From NCBI GenBank assembly GCA_036874045.1, contig JAZBRI010000010.1, positions 1,384,001 to 1,448,000 of the forward strand: DNA of 64,000 nucleotides, read 5' to 3'. The notes under the pieces are model-generated. The model was not told the origin of the DNA. It worked only from the letters and a program-made list of their open reading frames with translations, and ran no database searches. Shown here one piece after another: positions 1 to 10,375 of this stretch. How positions within the stretch are numbered: the first letter of the stretch is position 1; every line of letters begins with the position of its first letter. The position numbers and the translations under genes were made by a program. The stretch is from Cymodocea nodosa. Lineage: Eukaryota > Streptophyta > Magnoliopsida > Alismatales > Cymodoceaceae.

Positions 1-240
1 ACAGGATTGTAAGTGATTAAGTTTTCAATGGTGTAATTGCGTCGCATGTAGTGACGAAAGTATTTACTGTTGATAGAGATTTTTACATTTCACCTTTCAC
101 TCATTTTCATGAACATATCAAAACAAAAATATCAAAAACAACAACTTATCTATGTTTACATTTAGTATTTAAGTGTTGTATTGTTTGTTTTGTATTGTGA
201 TTAATGTTATCATTGTTAGTATTGTGAATGTTTATGTTTT
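1..240 (+). repeat. Athila-like LTR fragment (internal part of LTR)
   Basis: This stretch matches, in direct orientation, the interior of the LTR at 5935-6170 and 58910-59140, and in reverse complement the ends of the LTRs at 1780-1990 and 3890-4090. It looks like the remains of an upstream LTR whose first part lies outside the window. Similarity stops near 240, where sequence resembling the 3' internal region of the same family begins, so most of the element body between has been deleted. Confidence 0.65.
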
Positions 241-744
241 GTATCTAATGTATGTTTTTTATGAAATATAGAAATCTTTTGAATCAAGTATATTTTATGT
301 TATCTAAGATTACTAAAGTATGAATCTAGATTAGACTTTTGAAGTTGTTTATTTGAAATACAATTCATTATTCTACTTGTTTTAATCATATTGAATTGGA
401 TTGTGTTTTGATTCGTATGTAGTTGAAATTTATTCTAGAAATCATATTGGAAAATTCAGGATAACAGATGTTTGAAAAGAAAAAAGATGATAATATAATT
501 AACACCTATATGATGCTAATATATTTTGTATGTAATTTACATATGTTTTAAATATATTTGCAGGTTGAAGAGGAGAAAACAAAGTTAAAACAAATTACTA
601 AAAAATACAAAATATCTATATAGTAATCTAATTTATTATTTTGAAGAAGAACAAAATGAAGAATTAATTCTAGCAACTTTAGAAAGACCAACTAGTTAGA
701 TCTTAGTTTGCTAAGGGACTAGCAAAATTTAAGTATGAGGGAAG
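241..744 (+). mobile_element. Athila-like 3' internal noncoding region with polypurine tract
   Basis: From about 318 the sequence follows 57429-57892 and 63400-63865, the noncoding DNA just upstream of the 3' LTR in the F-box-bearing elements at the other end of the window. It ends in a purine run (aagtatgagggaag, 731-744) directly before the LTR start at 745, the position expected for a polypurine tract. No open reading frame is present. It is probably the last surviving piece of an element body. Confidence 0.6.
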
Positions 745-1177
745 TGTTTAGAATAAAAAAGTGCATAATATTAAAGGTTAAACGATGGTTAATTGCATAA
801 TATTTAGCTTATCATATAAGAATTAAGTCATTATGTTATAATTGCACTACTATATGCTTTAATGAAAGAATCTGCATAATTTCAAGGAATTAACATTGAT
901 TAAGTACATTTCTGAACTGTCGGTGAATTACAAGCTTTGAAATTCTTAAGTATCCAAATTTTCTGTTATTTAGGAGAGTTATGTTTTATGTACCAAATAG
1001 TTATGTTTTAAACGAATAGTTTATTATTTCCTAGAATACACGTGTTAAAACCTTAATGCATGATTTAAGTGGATTTTCGATGAGTTATCTGCTAACTATC
1101 TGAAATGCATCTAAGCATCGGATAGTTAAGGTTTGTAAGTATCCGAAATAGTAAATGCTAAAAGAATATTCAGGTAC
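745..1177 (+). repeat. Athila-like 3' LTR, first part (interrupted by insertion)
   Basis: This LTR starts with TGTTTAGAAT, the same start seen at 57893 and 63866. It runs to 1177, where a related element in the opposite orientation has inserted, and resumes at 5137. The last five bases, GGTAC (1173-1177), are repeated at 5132-5136 as the target-site duplication of that insertion. It contains the palindrome-like motif GGATAGTTA with flanking complementary pieces. Confidence 0.75.
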
Positions 1178-1993
1178 TGTTCGTGTTTTCCTAGTACTAC
1201 ACTAGAAAAACTTGGATTTGTTACTTCTATTTTTACGTAGTTAATTTATCTTTATGCCTATTCTTTCTTTTAGAAGTAAACAAACAACCTTTAATACAAT
1301 TTAGATATTAATTCTAATTTGTACTTTAACTGCAAGTGCATAGTGTCTATTGTATTAGTGTGCAAGTACAGGTCGATCCCATAGGGAATTGTTGACGAAT
1401 TTAAGAAATGTTTGATTGTGAACAATTCAAATTTATATTCAACAAGCACTCCGTTGAGTTACAGTTAACTCAACGAACTAAGTTCGTTGAGTTATGGCTA
1501 ACTCAACGGACTATCCTCGTGGACTTAAGTTAACTCCACGAGTCTGTCTCTTCTTTATAATACTACTATTTACAGAAGAATTCGGCCAACCATTGGGCGA
1601 TTCCACAGATTGTAAATAACATCAATTAAGCTCTTTAATGCTAGTTAACATTGGATTTATCATTATGCAATACTAACATTTAGATGATTCAAACAGTAAT
1701 CATTAAAATCTTTAAGTTGTTTTGTACAAACCAATTTCAGTAAACTGTAAAATTAAAACTAACATAAAACAATCATAAAACTGATATAGATAACATTAAT
1801 CACGATACAACACAAACAATACAACACTCAAATACAACATACAAACAAAGATAAATTGTTTTTGGTATTTTTGCTTTTATGTGATGGGCGAAAGGTGAAA
1901 TGTAAAGTAATTTCACTTGACAGTAAATACTTCCGACACTACTTGCAACGCGATTACACCACTGAAAATTGAACCACTTACAATTCTGTCTCC
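1178..1993 (-). repeat. 3' LTR of the nested Athila-like element, truncated
   Basis: It is nearly base-for-base the same as 3282-4097. The match ends at about 1993, where the sequence jumps into the pol region. About 1 kb of the LTR is missing compared with the 1850-bp partner. It contains tandem palindromes of the GAGTTA-n-TAACTC type at about 1450-1545. Confidence 0.85.
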
Positions 1994-3180
1994 TTGCAAT
2001 TTTTATCAAAGTTAAATGGAACATCTTTTAATAGATTAGTTAAAGGTCTAGCTATCTTGCTAAAGTCTTTAATAAATCTTCTATAAAAACCAGCATGTCC
2101 TAGAAATGATCTAATATCTTTTACTGATTTAGGTTCTGGTAGATTAGAAATTACTTCTATTTTAGCTTTATCTACTTCCAACCCTTTTTTAGAAACAACA
2201 TGCCCTAAGACTATTCCTTGTTTAACCATGAAGTGACATTTTTCCCAATTTAAAATCAAATTTTTTTCCCACACAGTGTTTTAATATTTGGTCTAAATTG
2301 CTTAAACACACTTCATATGAGTTGCCATATACAGTAAAATCATCCATAAATATTTCTAAAAATTCATCAGTCATTCCAGTAAATATGCCCTACACACACC
2401 TTTGAAAGGTAGCTAGTGCATTGCATAATCCGAATGGCATTCTTTTAAAAGCATAAGTTCCATTAGGACAAGTGAAAGTTGTTTTCTCTTGATCTTTTAA
2501 TGCTACTGGAATTTGATTATACCCTGAATACTCGTCTAGGAAACAAAAATATTCTTGCCCTGCTAATCTTTCCAGCATTTGATCTATAAAAGGTAAGGGA
2601 AAATGATCTTTCCTAGTCATAGCATTCAGCTTTCTATAGTCTATACATACTCTCCAGCCTGATTGAATTCTAGTAGGTATCAAGTCTTGACTTTCATTCC
2701 TAATAACTGTTAATCCTGATTTCTTGGGAACTACATGGATTGGACTAACCCACGAGCTATCAGAAATCGAATATATTATATCATTATCTAACCATTTAAC
2801 TATTTCCTTCCTGACTACTTCCTTAAGGTTTGGATTTAATCTCCTCTCAGGAATTCTAACAGGTTTAACATTCTCTTCTAAATATATGTGGTGACAGCAT
2901 AAATTTGAACTTAACCCTTTTATATCAGTCATAGTTCATCCTATTGCTTCTTTATAACTTTTTATTACATCTTTTAATTTAGCTATTTGATCCTCTTTCA
3001 AATCTGAAGCAATAATGATTGGATAGGTCCGTTTATCTTCCAGAAATATATAGGTTAATTCAGTAAGTAAATGTTTTAATTCTAAATGCTGCCCATCAAG
3101 CTAGAGCTCCTAATTCTCAATTACAGAAGAAAACACACAACTCTGACTATTAAAATGAAACAGCTCTAACAGTTGCTTAT
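1994..3180 (-). pseudogene. Athila-like pol remnant: reverse transcriptase and start of RNase H
   Basis: Minus-strand reading frames at 2390-2932 and 1978-2274 encode a Ty3/gypsy reverse transcriptase. Visible motifs include WVSPIHVVPKK, GWRVCIDYRKLNA, DHFPLPFIDQMLERLAG and FGLCNALATFQRC, followed by the thumb/RNase H start (GHAGFYRRFI, ARPLTNLL). The wording is typical of Athila elements. In the YSGYNQ segment a glycine is replaced by glutamate. Homologous sequence extends upstream to about 3180 but is interrupted by a TGA at 2934-2936. The two frames are separated by a stop and frameshift around 2275-2390. The catalytic YxDD segment falls in that broken stretch. The rest of RNase H and all of integrase are gone. 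Nonfunctional. Confidence 0.88.
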
Positions 3181-3185
3181 ATCTA

Positions 3186-3257
3186 TTCAATTCAATTCAG
3201 TTCAATTCAATTCAAATCAATTCAGTTCAATTCAATTCAATTCAGTTCAATTCAATT
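3186..3257. repeat. Microsatellite of ttcaa/ttcag pentamers next to the primer-binding site
   Basis: About fourteen 5-bp units of ttcaa, with occasional ttcag and aatca, lie directly beside the primer-binding site inside the element. They probably arose by slippage in the leader. Confidence 0.85.
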
Positions 3258-3274
3258 CCCCGGCAACGGCACCA
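3258..3274 (-). promoter_or_regulatory. Primer-binding site for tRNA-Asp
   Basis: The plus strand reads ccccggcaacggcacca, the 3' end of plant tRNA-Asp (…ccccggcaacggcgcca) with one difference. The element strand is therefore complementary to that tRNA. It lies 7 bases from the end of the 5' LTR at 3282, the usual spacing. A tRNA-Asp primer is common in Athila elements. This also fixes the orientation as minus. Confidence 0.85.
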
Positions 3275-3281
3275 TAAAACT

Positions 3282-5131
3282 TGTTCGTGTTTTCCCAGCA
3301 CTACACTAGAAAAACTTGGATTTGTTACTTCTATTTTTACTTAGTTAATTTATCTTTATGCCTATTCTTTCTTTTAGAAGTAAACAAACAACCTTTAATA
3401 CAATTTAGATATTAATTCCAATTTGTACTTTAACTGCAAGTGCACAGTGTCTATTGTATCAGTGTGCAAGTACAGGTCGATCCCACAAGGAATTGCTGAC
3501 GAATTTAAGAAATGTTTGATTGTGAACAATTCAAATTTATATTCAACAAGCACTCTGTTGAGTTACAGTTAACTCAACGGACTAAGTTCGTTGAGTTATG
3601 GCTAACTCAACGGACTATCCTTGTAGACTTAAGTTAACTCCATGAGCCTGTCTCTTCTTTATAATACTACTATTTACAGAGGAATTCGGCCAACCATTGG
3701 GCGATTCCATAGATTGTAAATAACATCAATTAAGCTCTTTAATGCTAATTAACATTGGATTTATCATTATGTAATACTAACATTCAGATGATTCAAATAG
3801 TAACCATTAAAATCTTTAAATTGTTTTGTACAAACCAATTTCAGTAAACTGTAAAATTAAAACTAATATAAAACACATAAAACTGATACAGATAACATTA
3901 ATCACGATACAACACAAACAATACAACACTCAAATACAACATACAAACAAAGATAAATTGTTTTTGGTATTTTTGTTTTTATGTGATGGGCGAAAGGTGA
4001 AATGTAAAGTAATTTCACTTGACAGTAAATACTTCCGACACTACTTGCAACGCGATTACACCACTGAAAATTAAACCACTTACAATTCTGTCTCCTCTCC
4101 CTATAGAATCACGAGTTCAGAATTGCAAGATGATCTCCTCTTCAGCATACAGGCATCAACCCGAAGCCAAGGCTAAAAGCTTTACGATCTCCTGAAATAT
4201 GAGTCGGCGCTTGGTGAAAATGTCTTCCCTTCCCGCGACGCGATCACTCCTCACAATGGTTGTCAGGCACTGTGTTTGGCTCGGAATCGACCCGACATCA
4301 GGCAAGTATCCTCACAGACCTCCGATGATTGGTGATTATGGTGGTGATATGATGGTTGGTGTGATACTTCGGAGAATCGCCGATACTGTCTGCAGAAAGC
4401 TCGGTGCTCCTCCTCTGTATACACTGGCCATCCATCGATCACACCCTTTCTTTTTTTCTTCTTTTCTTTTATATTTCTTCAGTGGTAACTACTTCTGCTT
4501 GAATGATCGGTTGGATTTCCTTCCTTCAGATCAACGGCGATGATTTCTTTCTCCCTACACGATTGAATTCCTACGTGATACGTGTGAACGTGGTTTTCCT
4601 TCCAACTGTCTGTTCCTACAACCGCTACAGTGGCATATTAGAAAATATATAGTCCATGGAGTTACAGATAACTCAACGGACTTCCTTCATTGATTTAACT
4701 ATAAAACATGTGCAAAAATAATAACTTAAGTTTATAACGCTAACCTAATGCGTTGCCTTAGTGTATTTTCATGTAACTCAACACGTGCAGTTATACTAAC
4801 TTAACGAGTTATAATGTAAGTAAATCTACCAACTCTCAACACGTGTCAGCAGCAGTTTAAATATAAAATAACATTTCGGAGAGTTACAGGTATAACTATC
4901 CGATGCTCAGATGCATTTTCGAATACTTAAGAATTTCACAGCCTGCAATTTACCGACAGTTCATAAATGTACTAAATTAACATTAATTCCCCAAAATTAA
5001 GCAGATTCTTCAATTAAAGCATATAACAGTGCAATTATAACATAATGGCTTAATTCTCATATGATAAGCTAAATATTATGCAATTAACCATCATTTAACC
5101 GTTAATAATATGCACTTTTTCATTCTAAACA
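3282..5131 (-). repeat. Full-length 5' LTR (1850 bp) of the nested Athila-like element
   Basis: On the minus strand the LTR starts TGTTTAGAATG and ends AACACGAACA, so it has TG/CA ends. It is bordered by GGTAC on the outside and by the tRNA-Asp primer site on the inside. It contains several clusters of short palindromes (3549-3650, 4655-4690, 4860-4935). The open frame at 4199-4543 is not supported as a gene, because it lies wholly in the LTR and has no counterpart in the other LTR copies. Confidence 0.85.
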
Positions 5132-6743
5132 GGTACACAGTAACAATCCGTTGAGTTAGTGAGTAAAAATCGTAAGTATCCAAAATATTTGAACTCGTTA
5201 AGTTAAAATTATGCACGTGTTGAATTTAAATGCTTTAGTATATCACATGAGATGCACATGTTTAACTCGTTAAGTTAGCATAACTATACGCGTTGAGGTA
5301 CATGAATACACACTAAGGTAACGCGTTATGTTAACAGCTTATTTCTTTATTGCACGTGTTTTATGGTTAAATTAACAAAGTAAGTCCGTTGAGTTATCTA
5401 TAACTCCACGGACCATTTATTTTCTAATATGTCATTGTAGTAGTTATAGAAATAGGGCATTCGAAGGAAAACCACGATTACACATATCACACAGGAATTC
5501 ACTCGTGGAAGGAAGAAGAAATCACTATCATTAATATGAATGAAGGAAATCCAACTGATCATTTAAGCAAGAGTAGTTACTACTGTAAGAAATATAAAAG
5601 ATGAAGAAAAAGTGTGTGTAGAGGTGGAGAACCACACTAACTGCAGGAAGCGTCAGAAGTTCCCTGAAGCTCCACACCACCACCAAAATCACCAATCATC
5701 AGAGGTCTTCGAGGATACTTTCCTGATGTCAGGTCGATCCCGAGCTAAACATGATGCTTGACAACCATTGTAAGGAGTGATCACGTCGCGGGAAAGGAAG
5801 CCATTTTTACCAAGCACCGACTCATATCTTAGGAGATCGTAAAACTTCTAGCCTTGGTTTTGAGTTGATGCTAGTATGCTAAAAAGGAGATCATCTTACA
5901 ATTCTGGATTTGTGATTCTATAGGGAGAGGAGGCAGGATTGTAAGTGATTAAGTTTTCAGTGGTGTAATCACGTCGCATGTACTGATAGAAGTTTTTACT
6001 ATCGATAGAGATTTTTACATTTCACCTTTCATTCATTTTCAAGAACATATCAAAACAAAAATACCAAAAACAACAAATTATCTGTGTTTACATTTAGTAT
6101 TAAAGTGTTGTATTGTTTGTTTTGTACCATGATTAATGTTATCATTATTAGTATTGTGAATGTTTTATGTTTGTTTGATTTAGAAAATAGAAAATAGTTT
6201 TATAGTTTACTGAAATTGAACTGGAAAGATACTTAAAGATTTTAATGGTTACTGTTTGAAATATCTGAATGTTAGTATTACTTAATGATAAATCTAATAT
6301 TAACTAACATTAAAGAGCTTAATTGATGTTATTTACAATTTGTGGAACCGCTCAATGGTTGGCCGAATTCTTTTGTAAATAGTAGTATTTAACTGGAAAG
6401 ATAGGCTCGTGGAGTTAACTGTAAGTCCACGAGGTTAGTCCGTTGAGTTAACCATAACTCCACGAACTTAGTCCGTTGTGTTAATTGTAACTCAACAGAG
6501 TTCTTAACTGAACACACATAAACTCTAATATAAAAATCGAAACAGTACACAATTCTTACTCAATCTCTGTGGGATAGACTTGTACTTGCACACAAATACA
6601 ATATACACTGTGCACTTGCAGTTAAAAGCACAAATTGGATTTAATATCTAATTTGTATGAAAGGTTGTTTGTTTACTTCTAAAAGTAATTATTTATATAA
6701 GCATAAAAACAAACCAAACAAGTTTTCTAGTGCCGCTTAACAA
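5132..6743 (+). repeat. Athila-like 3' LTR, second part
   Basis: This continues the LTR begun at 745. It starts with the duplicated GGTAC and ends near 6743. Position by position it is the reverse complement of 3282-4700, so with the neighbouring minus-strand LTR it forms a very long inverted repeat. Palindrome clusters are at 5150-5410 and 6396-6500. The end is uncertain by about 10 bases. Beyond it the reading frame of a copia gag resumes on the other strand, so this LTR had inserted into that gag. Confidence 0.75.
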
Positions 6744-7258
6744 ACAGAACTTAACAAACCAAGACAACTACTTACACCAGTCATGACAGGAGACTAACTT
6801 TCTGGTAATGAGGATAATAAAATCAAGGCCCTAACTTCATCATCAAATACTATATCTACTGAATGTAGTTGATTCAAAATAGTATTTAACTCATTAACAT
6901 GGTCTATAACATTTCCACTTTCATGCATTTTCAGATTGAATAATCTACACATGAGAAATACCTTATTGGCGGCTGATGGCTTCTTATACATGTTGGACAA
7001 TGGTTTCATCAAGTCAGCTATTATTTTCTCCTTGGCAACATTTGAATGAACGTTCTTTGCTAGTGACAACCTAACGAGACTTAGAGCTTTCCTATCTAGC
7101 AACTCCCACTCTTCCTGATCCATCTTCTCTGGTTTTCTTTCGAACAGAGGTTGATGAAGATCCTTCTAATACAAATAGTCTTCTATCTGAGACCTCTAGT
7201 ATCCGAAATCTTTTCCATCAAACTTATCGATCTTGAGCTTTCTATCATTTGTCATTCT
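6740..7258 (-). pseudogene. Ty1/copia gag (UBN2-type) pseudogene, N-terminal part
   Basis: The minus strand from 7258 reads MTNDRKLKIDKFDGKDFGY, then two in-frame stops where copia Gag proteins carry tryptophan or glutamine, then an open stretch (7123-6794) with MDQEEWELLDRKALSLVRL, the YKKPSAANKVFLMCRLFNL segment and ending LILLSSLPES. A further stop replaces the tryptophan expected after LPES, and the frame continues to about 6740, where the Athila-like LTR interrupts it. It is the capsid-like part of a copia element whose downstream half is not found here. Confidence 0.85.
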
Positions 7259-7278
7259 CTAAACTAAAAAAACCTTCA

Positions 7279-7290
7279 GCTCTAATACTA
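7279..7290 (-). promoter_or_regulatory. Decayed copia primer-binding site
   Basis: The plus strand reads gctctaatacta, two transitions away from gctctgatacca, the complement of the usual initiator-Met tRNA primer site of copia elements. It lies about 20 bases upstream of the gag start, as expected, and both changes fit cytosine deamination. Confidence 0.6.
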
Positions 7291-8290
7291 GTTGTTGTTA
7301 CTAAACCCGATCGTTCAGTCAACACACTATGACACGATTCTGAAAAAAGTCACCTCTAAACTCACCGAAACTGGAAGTGAAGAGAAAGAAGAAGATAGAA
7401 CATTGAAGACATAGGATTTACTTGGTTTAGCAATAGCCTACGTCCACAGAGAGTTGAGGGTTCTACTATGAGCTTCGACACAATCAACCATAATGTTTTA
7501 CAACATCATAAATGTTTATATACTACTCAACTTAGGGTTAATAAACCTTTAATTACACTTAAGCCATTACAATAGAGAGAAAATTCTTCGAAGAAGGGAC
7601 TCTCAATTTCGGAGCCTTATCTTCTAATCTTTCCGAAATCTGCAACACTTTGGATAGTTACAGAGCTTAACTATCCGAAGAATAATCTTCTTTCTCCATT
7701 TGTCAAAACGAGAGATTTGGTCTTTCGGATAGTTATAGACTTAACTGTCCAAAAACCCACTTACGTTTCTCTTAGTCTATTCGAAAGGTTCTACCGTTAA
7801 CTTTCCGAAAACTACATGCCTTTTAGATAGTTATAGACTTAACTATCCAAAACCTCACATAAGTGTCTCTTCAGTCACTTCAAAAGGTTGTAGCTGTAAC
7901 CTTTTGAAAAACTCATGACTTTTAGATAATTACTGCCTAACTATCCAAAGATCCACTTAAGTCACTATCTTTCGGATACTTGGCTCCTTAACAATCCAAA
8001 CGTCCACTTAAGTGTCGGACTTTCAGATACTTAGTTTCATAACTGTCCGAACGTCTACTTAAGTGTCTTTTAAGTCATTCTAGATGGTTACAGCCAATAA
8101 CCCACCGAAATTTCCTAACTTTCGAATAGTTAACTCAAAGCCTTCTAACTGAACCATTATTTTCAGATACTTTGACCTAGTAACCTTCTGAAATCATAAA
8201 TCTACTGGAGACTTACTGCTAACAAGCTTCCGATTGAACCTGAACTTCTTGTGGCATACTCCACAACTGTACTACTCGCTCTAATAGTAA
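7291..8290 (-). repeat. Probable copia 5' LTR region containing a degenerate tandem array
   Basis: By position this should hold the 5' LTR of the copia element whose gag lies at 6740-7258. The plus-strand start (tgttgttactaaac, about 7293) fits an LTR end, but the other end is not clear. From 7620 to 8160 there are about six imperfect units of 50-100 bp, each built around GGATAGTTA-n-TAACTATCC palindromes followed by cacttaagtgtc-like and ttaccttccgaaa-like segments. No coding sequence is seen. Confidence 0.4.
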
Positions 8291-8315
8291 GTCCATTGAG
8301 TTAATTATAAATCAA

Positions 8316-9152
8316 CAGAGTGAGCATATTGTGAATATACATTATATCCTAGCTATGAAAATTTATTAAGCAAAGTGATTTCAGCAATTCCCTATGGGTT
8401 CAATGTATATTTGCACACTTATACAATAAACATTGTGTACTTGTAGTTAATAACAAATTAGATTCAATATCTTGTTCGTGAAATTTATTTGTTTACTTAT
8501 AAAAGAAAAAATATATTTAACTAAATAAGAACAACAAGACAAGCCCCTACACCATATGTTTATGGGAAAAGATTAAGTAAAGACTAATGTCCTAGGAAAG
8601 GGAAAGAACCTTTAAGAGCACTATATGCTCAAGCAGTTGGAAGTTTGATGTATACTATGTTGTGTACAAGACTAGACTTGGTATATGCGATAAGTATTGT
8701 AAGTAGGTATCAAAGTAATCCTACTTACAATACTAAGTCTAGTAATCAGAGTGAGCATATTGTGAATATACATTATATCCTAGTTATGAAAATTTATTAA
8801 GCAAAGTGATTTCAACAATTCATTATAGGTTCAACCTGTACTTGTACACTTATACAATAGACACTATGCACTTGTAGTTAATAATGAATTAGATTCAATA
8901 TCTTGTTCGTGAAAATTATTTGTTTACTTATAAAGGAAAAAATATATTTAACTAAACAATAACAACAAGACAAGCCTCTACACCATATGTTTATGGGAAA
9001 AGATTAAGTAAAGACTAGTATCTTAGGAAGGGGAAAGAACCTTTGAGAGCACCATATGCTAAAGCAGATGGAAGTTTGATGTATACTTTGTTGTGTATAA
9101 GACTAGACTTGACATATGCGATAAGTATTGTAAGTAGGTATTAAAGTAATCC
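8316..9152. repeat. Tandem duplication of a chimeric LTR/copia segment (431-bp offset)
   Basis: The segment 8316-8721 is repeated at 8747-9152. Each copy holds an Athila-like LTR tail (cf. 59550-59690) fused to copia reverse transcriptase sequence (AVGSLMYTMLCTRLDL). The 25 bases between the copies (8722-8746) contain tacttacaatact, the reverse complement of agtattgtaagta just upstream, so the junction looks like templated filler from a repair event. Confidence 0.8.
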
Positions 9153-9737
9153 TGAAACTAAACATTGGGAAGTTAAAAGAATTATGAAATATGTAAAAGA
9201 AACTTTACATCATAAGTTGACTTATCAAATAGATGAGCTTGAAGTACTTGGTTATACAGATGTGGATCTAAGTGATGACAAAGATGATGGAAAGTCCACT
9301 TTAGGACATGTGTTCATCTTTAGAGGTGCAATTGTATCTTAGAGAAGCAAAAAGCAAGGATGTGTATCGAAATACACATAAGATGCTAAATATGTTACTT
9401 GTAGTGTAGCTGCATTACATATAGTTTGGATTAAGAGATCTATAAATGATTTAAATCTCAATTTAATAGATAGTCCAATAGATATATATTTGATAACTAA
9501 GTGACTATAAGTCTTATACATAATGGTCCAAATATAATAAGAGGATAACATATAAATATACATTATCACTACATATATGATGTTGTAGTAAATGAGAAAG
9601 TAAAATTGAGTTACATCCCTATAGATGATAAGATTGCTGATCCCATGACAAAAGAGATTCCAGCGAAAAAATTCATCAAGCATGTTAATTTGATGGGATT
9701 GAGAAACATTTTCATATATAATGAATATAAAGATTAA
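8600..9737 (+). pseudogene. Ty1/copia reverse transcriptase end and RNase H remnant
   Basis: Plus-strand sequence from the second duplicated copy onward encodes the end of a copia polyprotein: SLMYT.LCTRLDL.YAISIVSRYQ, HWEVKRIMKYVKETLHHKL, GYTDVDLSDDKDDGKSTLGHVF, then DAKYVTCSVAALHIVW, and near the end ADPMTKEIPAKKFIKHVNLMGL, the usual copia C-terminus (stop at 9735-9737). Several in-frame stops and shifts are present (for example after GAIVS). The 431-bp duplication interrupts the first part. Earlier pol domains are absent. Confidence 0.8.
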
Positions 9738-10035
9738 TTTCATAGTAAATAAGAAAATGAGAGATGTAAATGTGAATAGTCACATTGTACATGGAAATGT
9801 GTATGATTAATTCTAGCCACATTAATTAAACATATTTTCTTGGAAATTTAATCTCTTAGTTAAATTTATTAAGTTTGTAAACTTAATGGTGTATTTCTAT
9901 AGAAAATGGAAATGGTGGACATTCACATGAATAGTGGAAGTGGAAATTGTAATATACACTTCATGAATAGTGGAAGTGAAATTTCATACATCTCGAGTCA
10001 AAGAATATTTTCATTGTCATCATGACCAAGTGAGA

Positions 10036-10375
10036 GATGTTGGAATAATGATCATTAAGACCATGGAAATTAAAAGGAAGGAAATAATCACCAATCTTAA
10101 TGACTACTGATTACCCTAATTGGAGGAGTGGTTGAGGGCGAAGGATGGTGGAGAGTATGGCTCCTCTATATATGAAGGTGGAGATGGAGAAGAAAAAAAA
10201 CACACACACAAAAGTAAGAACATCTGCACCTCCTCCACCTTACCAAAGCCCTCAACTTTAACAAAACTGCCTTCTCATTGCTGGTGTTATGAAATAATAG
10301 ATATTAGTGGATTTGGAAAGCACTCACAATTTTATCAACAAGAATTTGATAAAAATCCTTAAAATCTAATGCGTA
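10036..10375 (+). repeat. Probable 3' LTR of the copia remnant
   Basis: A purine run (aagtgagaga, 10026-10035) precedes TGTTGGAATAATG, a typical copia LTR start, about 300 bp downstream of the end of the copia pol frame. A TATA-like ctctatatatga occurs at about 10165. The downstream end is not certain. The preceding stretch 9738-10025 is AT-rich with repeated 'catgaatagtgga' phrases and no gene. Confidence 0.5.

Larger units (their letters stand above)
1178..5131 (-). mobile_element. Athila-like Ty3/gypsy element, internally deleted, nested in an LTR of the same family
   Basis: The element reads right to left: 5' LTR 3282-5131, primer-binding site 3258-3274, pol remnant 1994-3180 and a truncated 3' LTR 1178-1993. 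Both outer ends are intact (TG/CA), and GGTAC flanks it on both sides (1173-1177 and 5132-5136), so this was a genuine insertion. The internal region is only about 1.3 kb. Gag, protease and integrase are missing, and the inner part of the 3' LTR was lost in the same deletion that fused it to the RNase H region. The reverse transcriptase is Athila-type. It is not mobile by itself now. Confidence 0.85.

Noticed and set aside
3258-3274. Part of a tRNA-Asp gene
   Set aside because: Only the 3' end of the tRNA sequence is present and it sits exactly at the LTR border, so it is a primer-binding site.
4199-4543. 114-codon open frame starting MSRRLVKMSSLPATRS
   Set aside because: It lies entirely inside the LTR at 3282-5131. 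The corresponding parts of the other LTR copies do not keep the frame, and no domain is seen.
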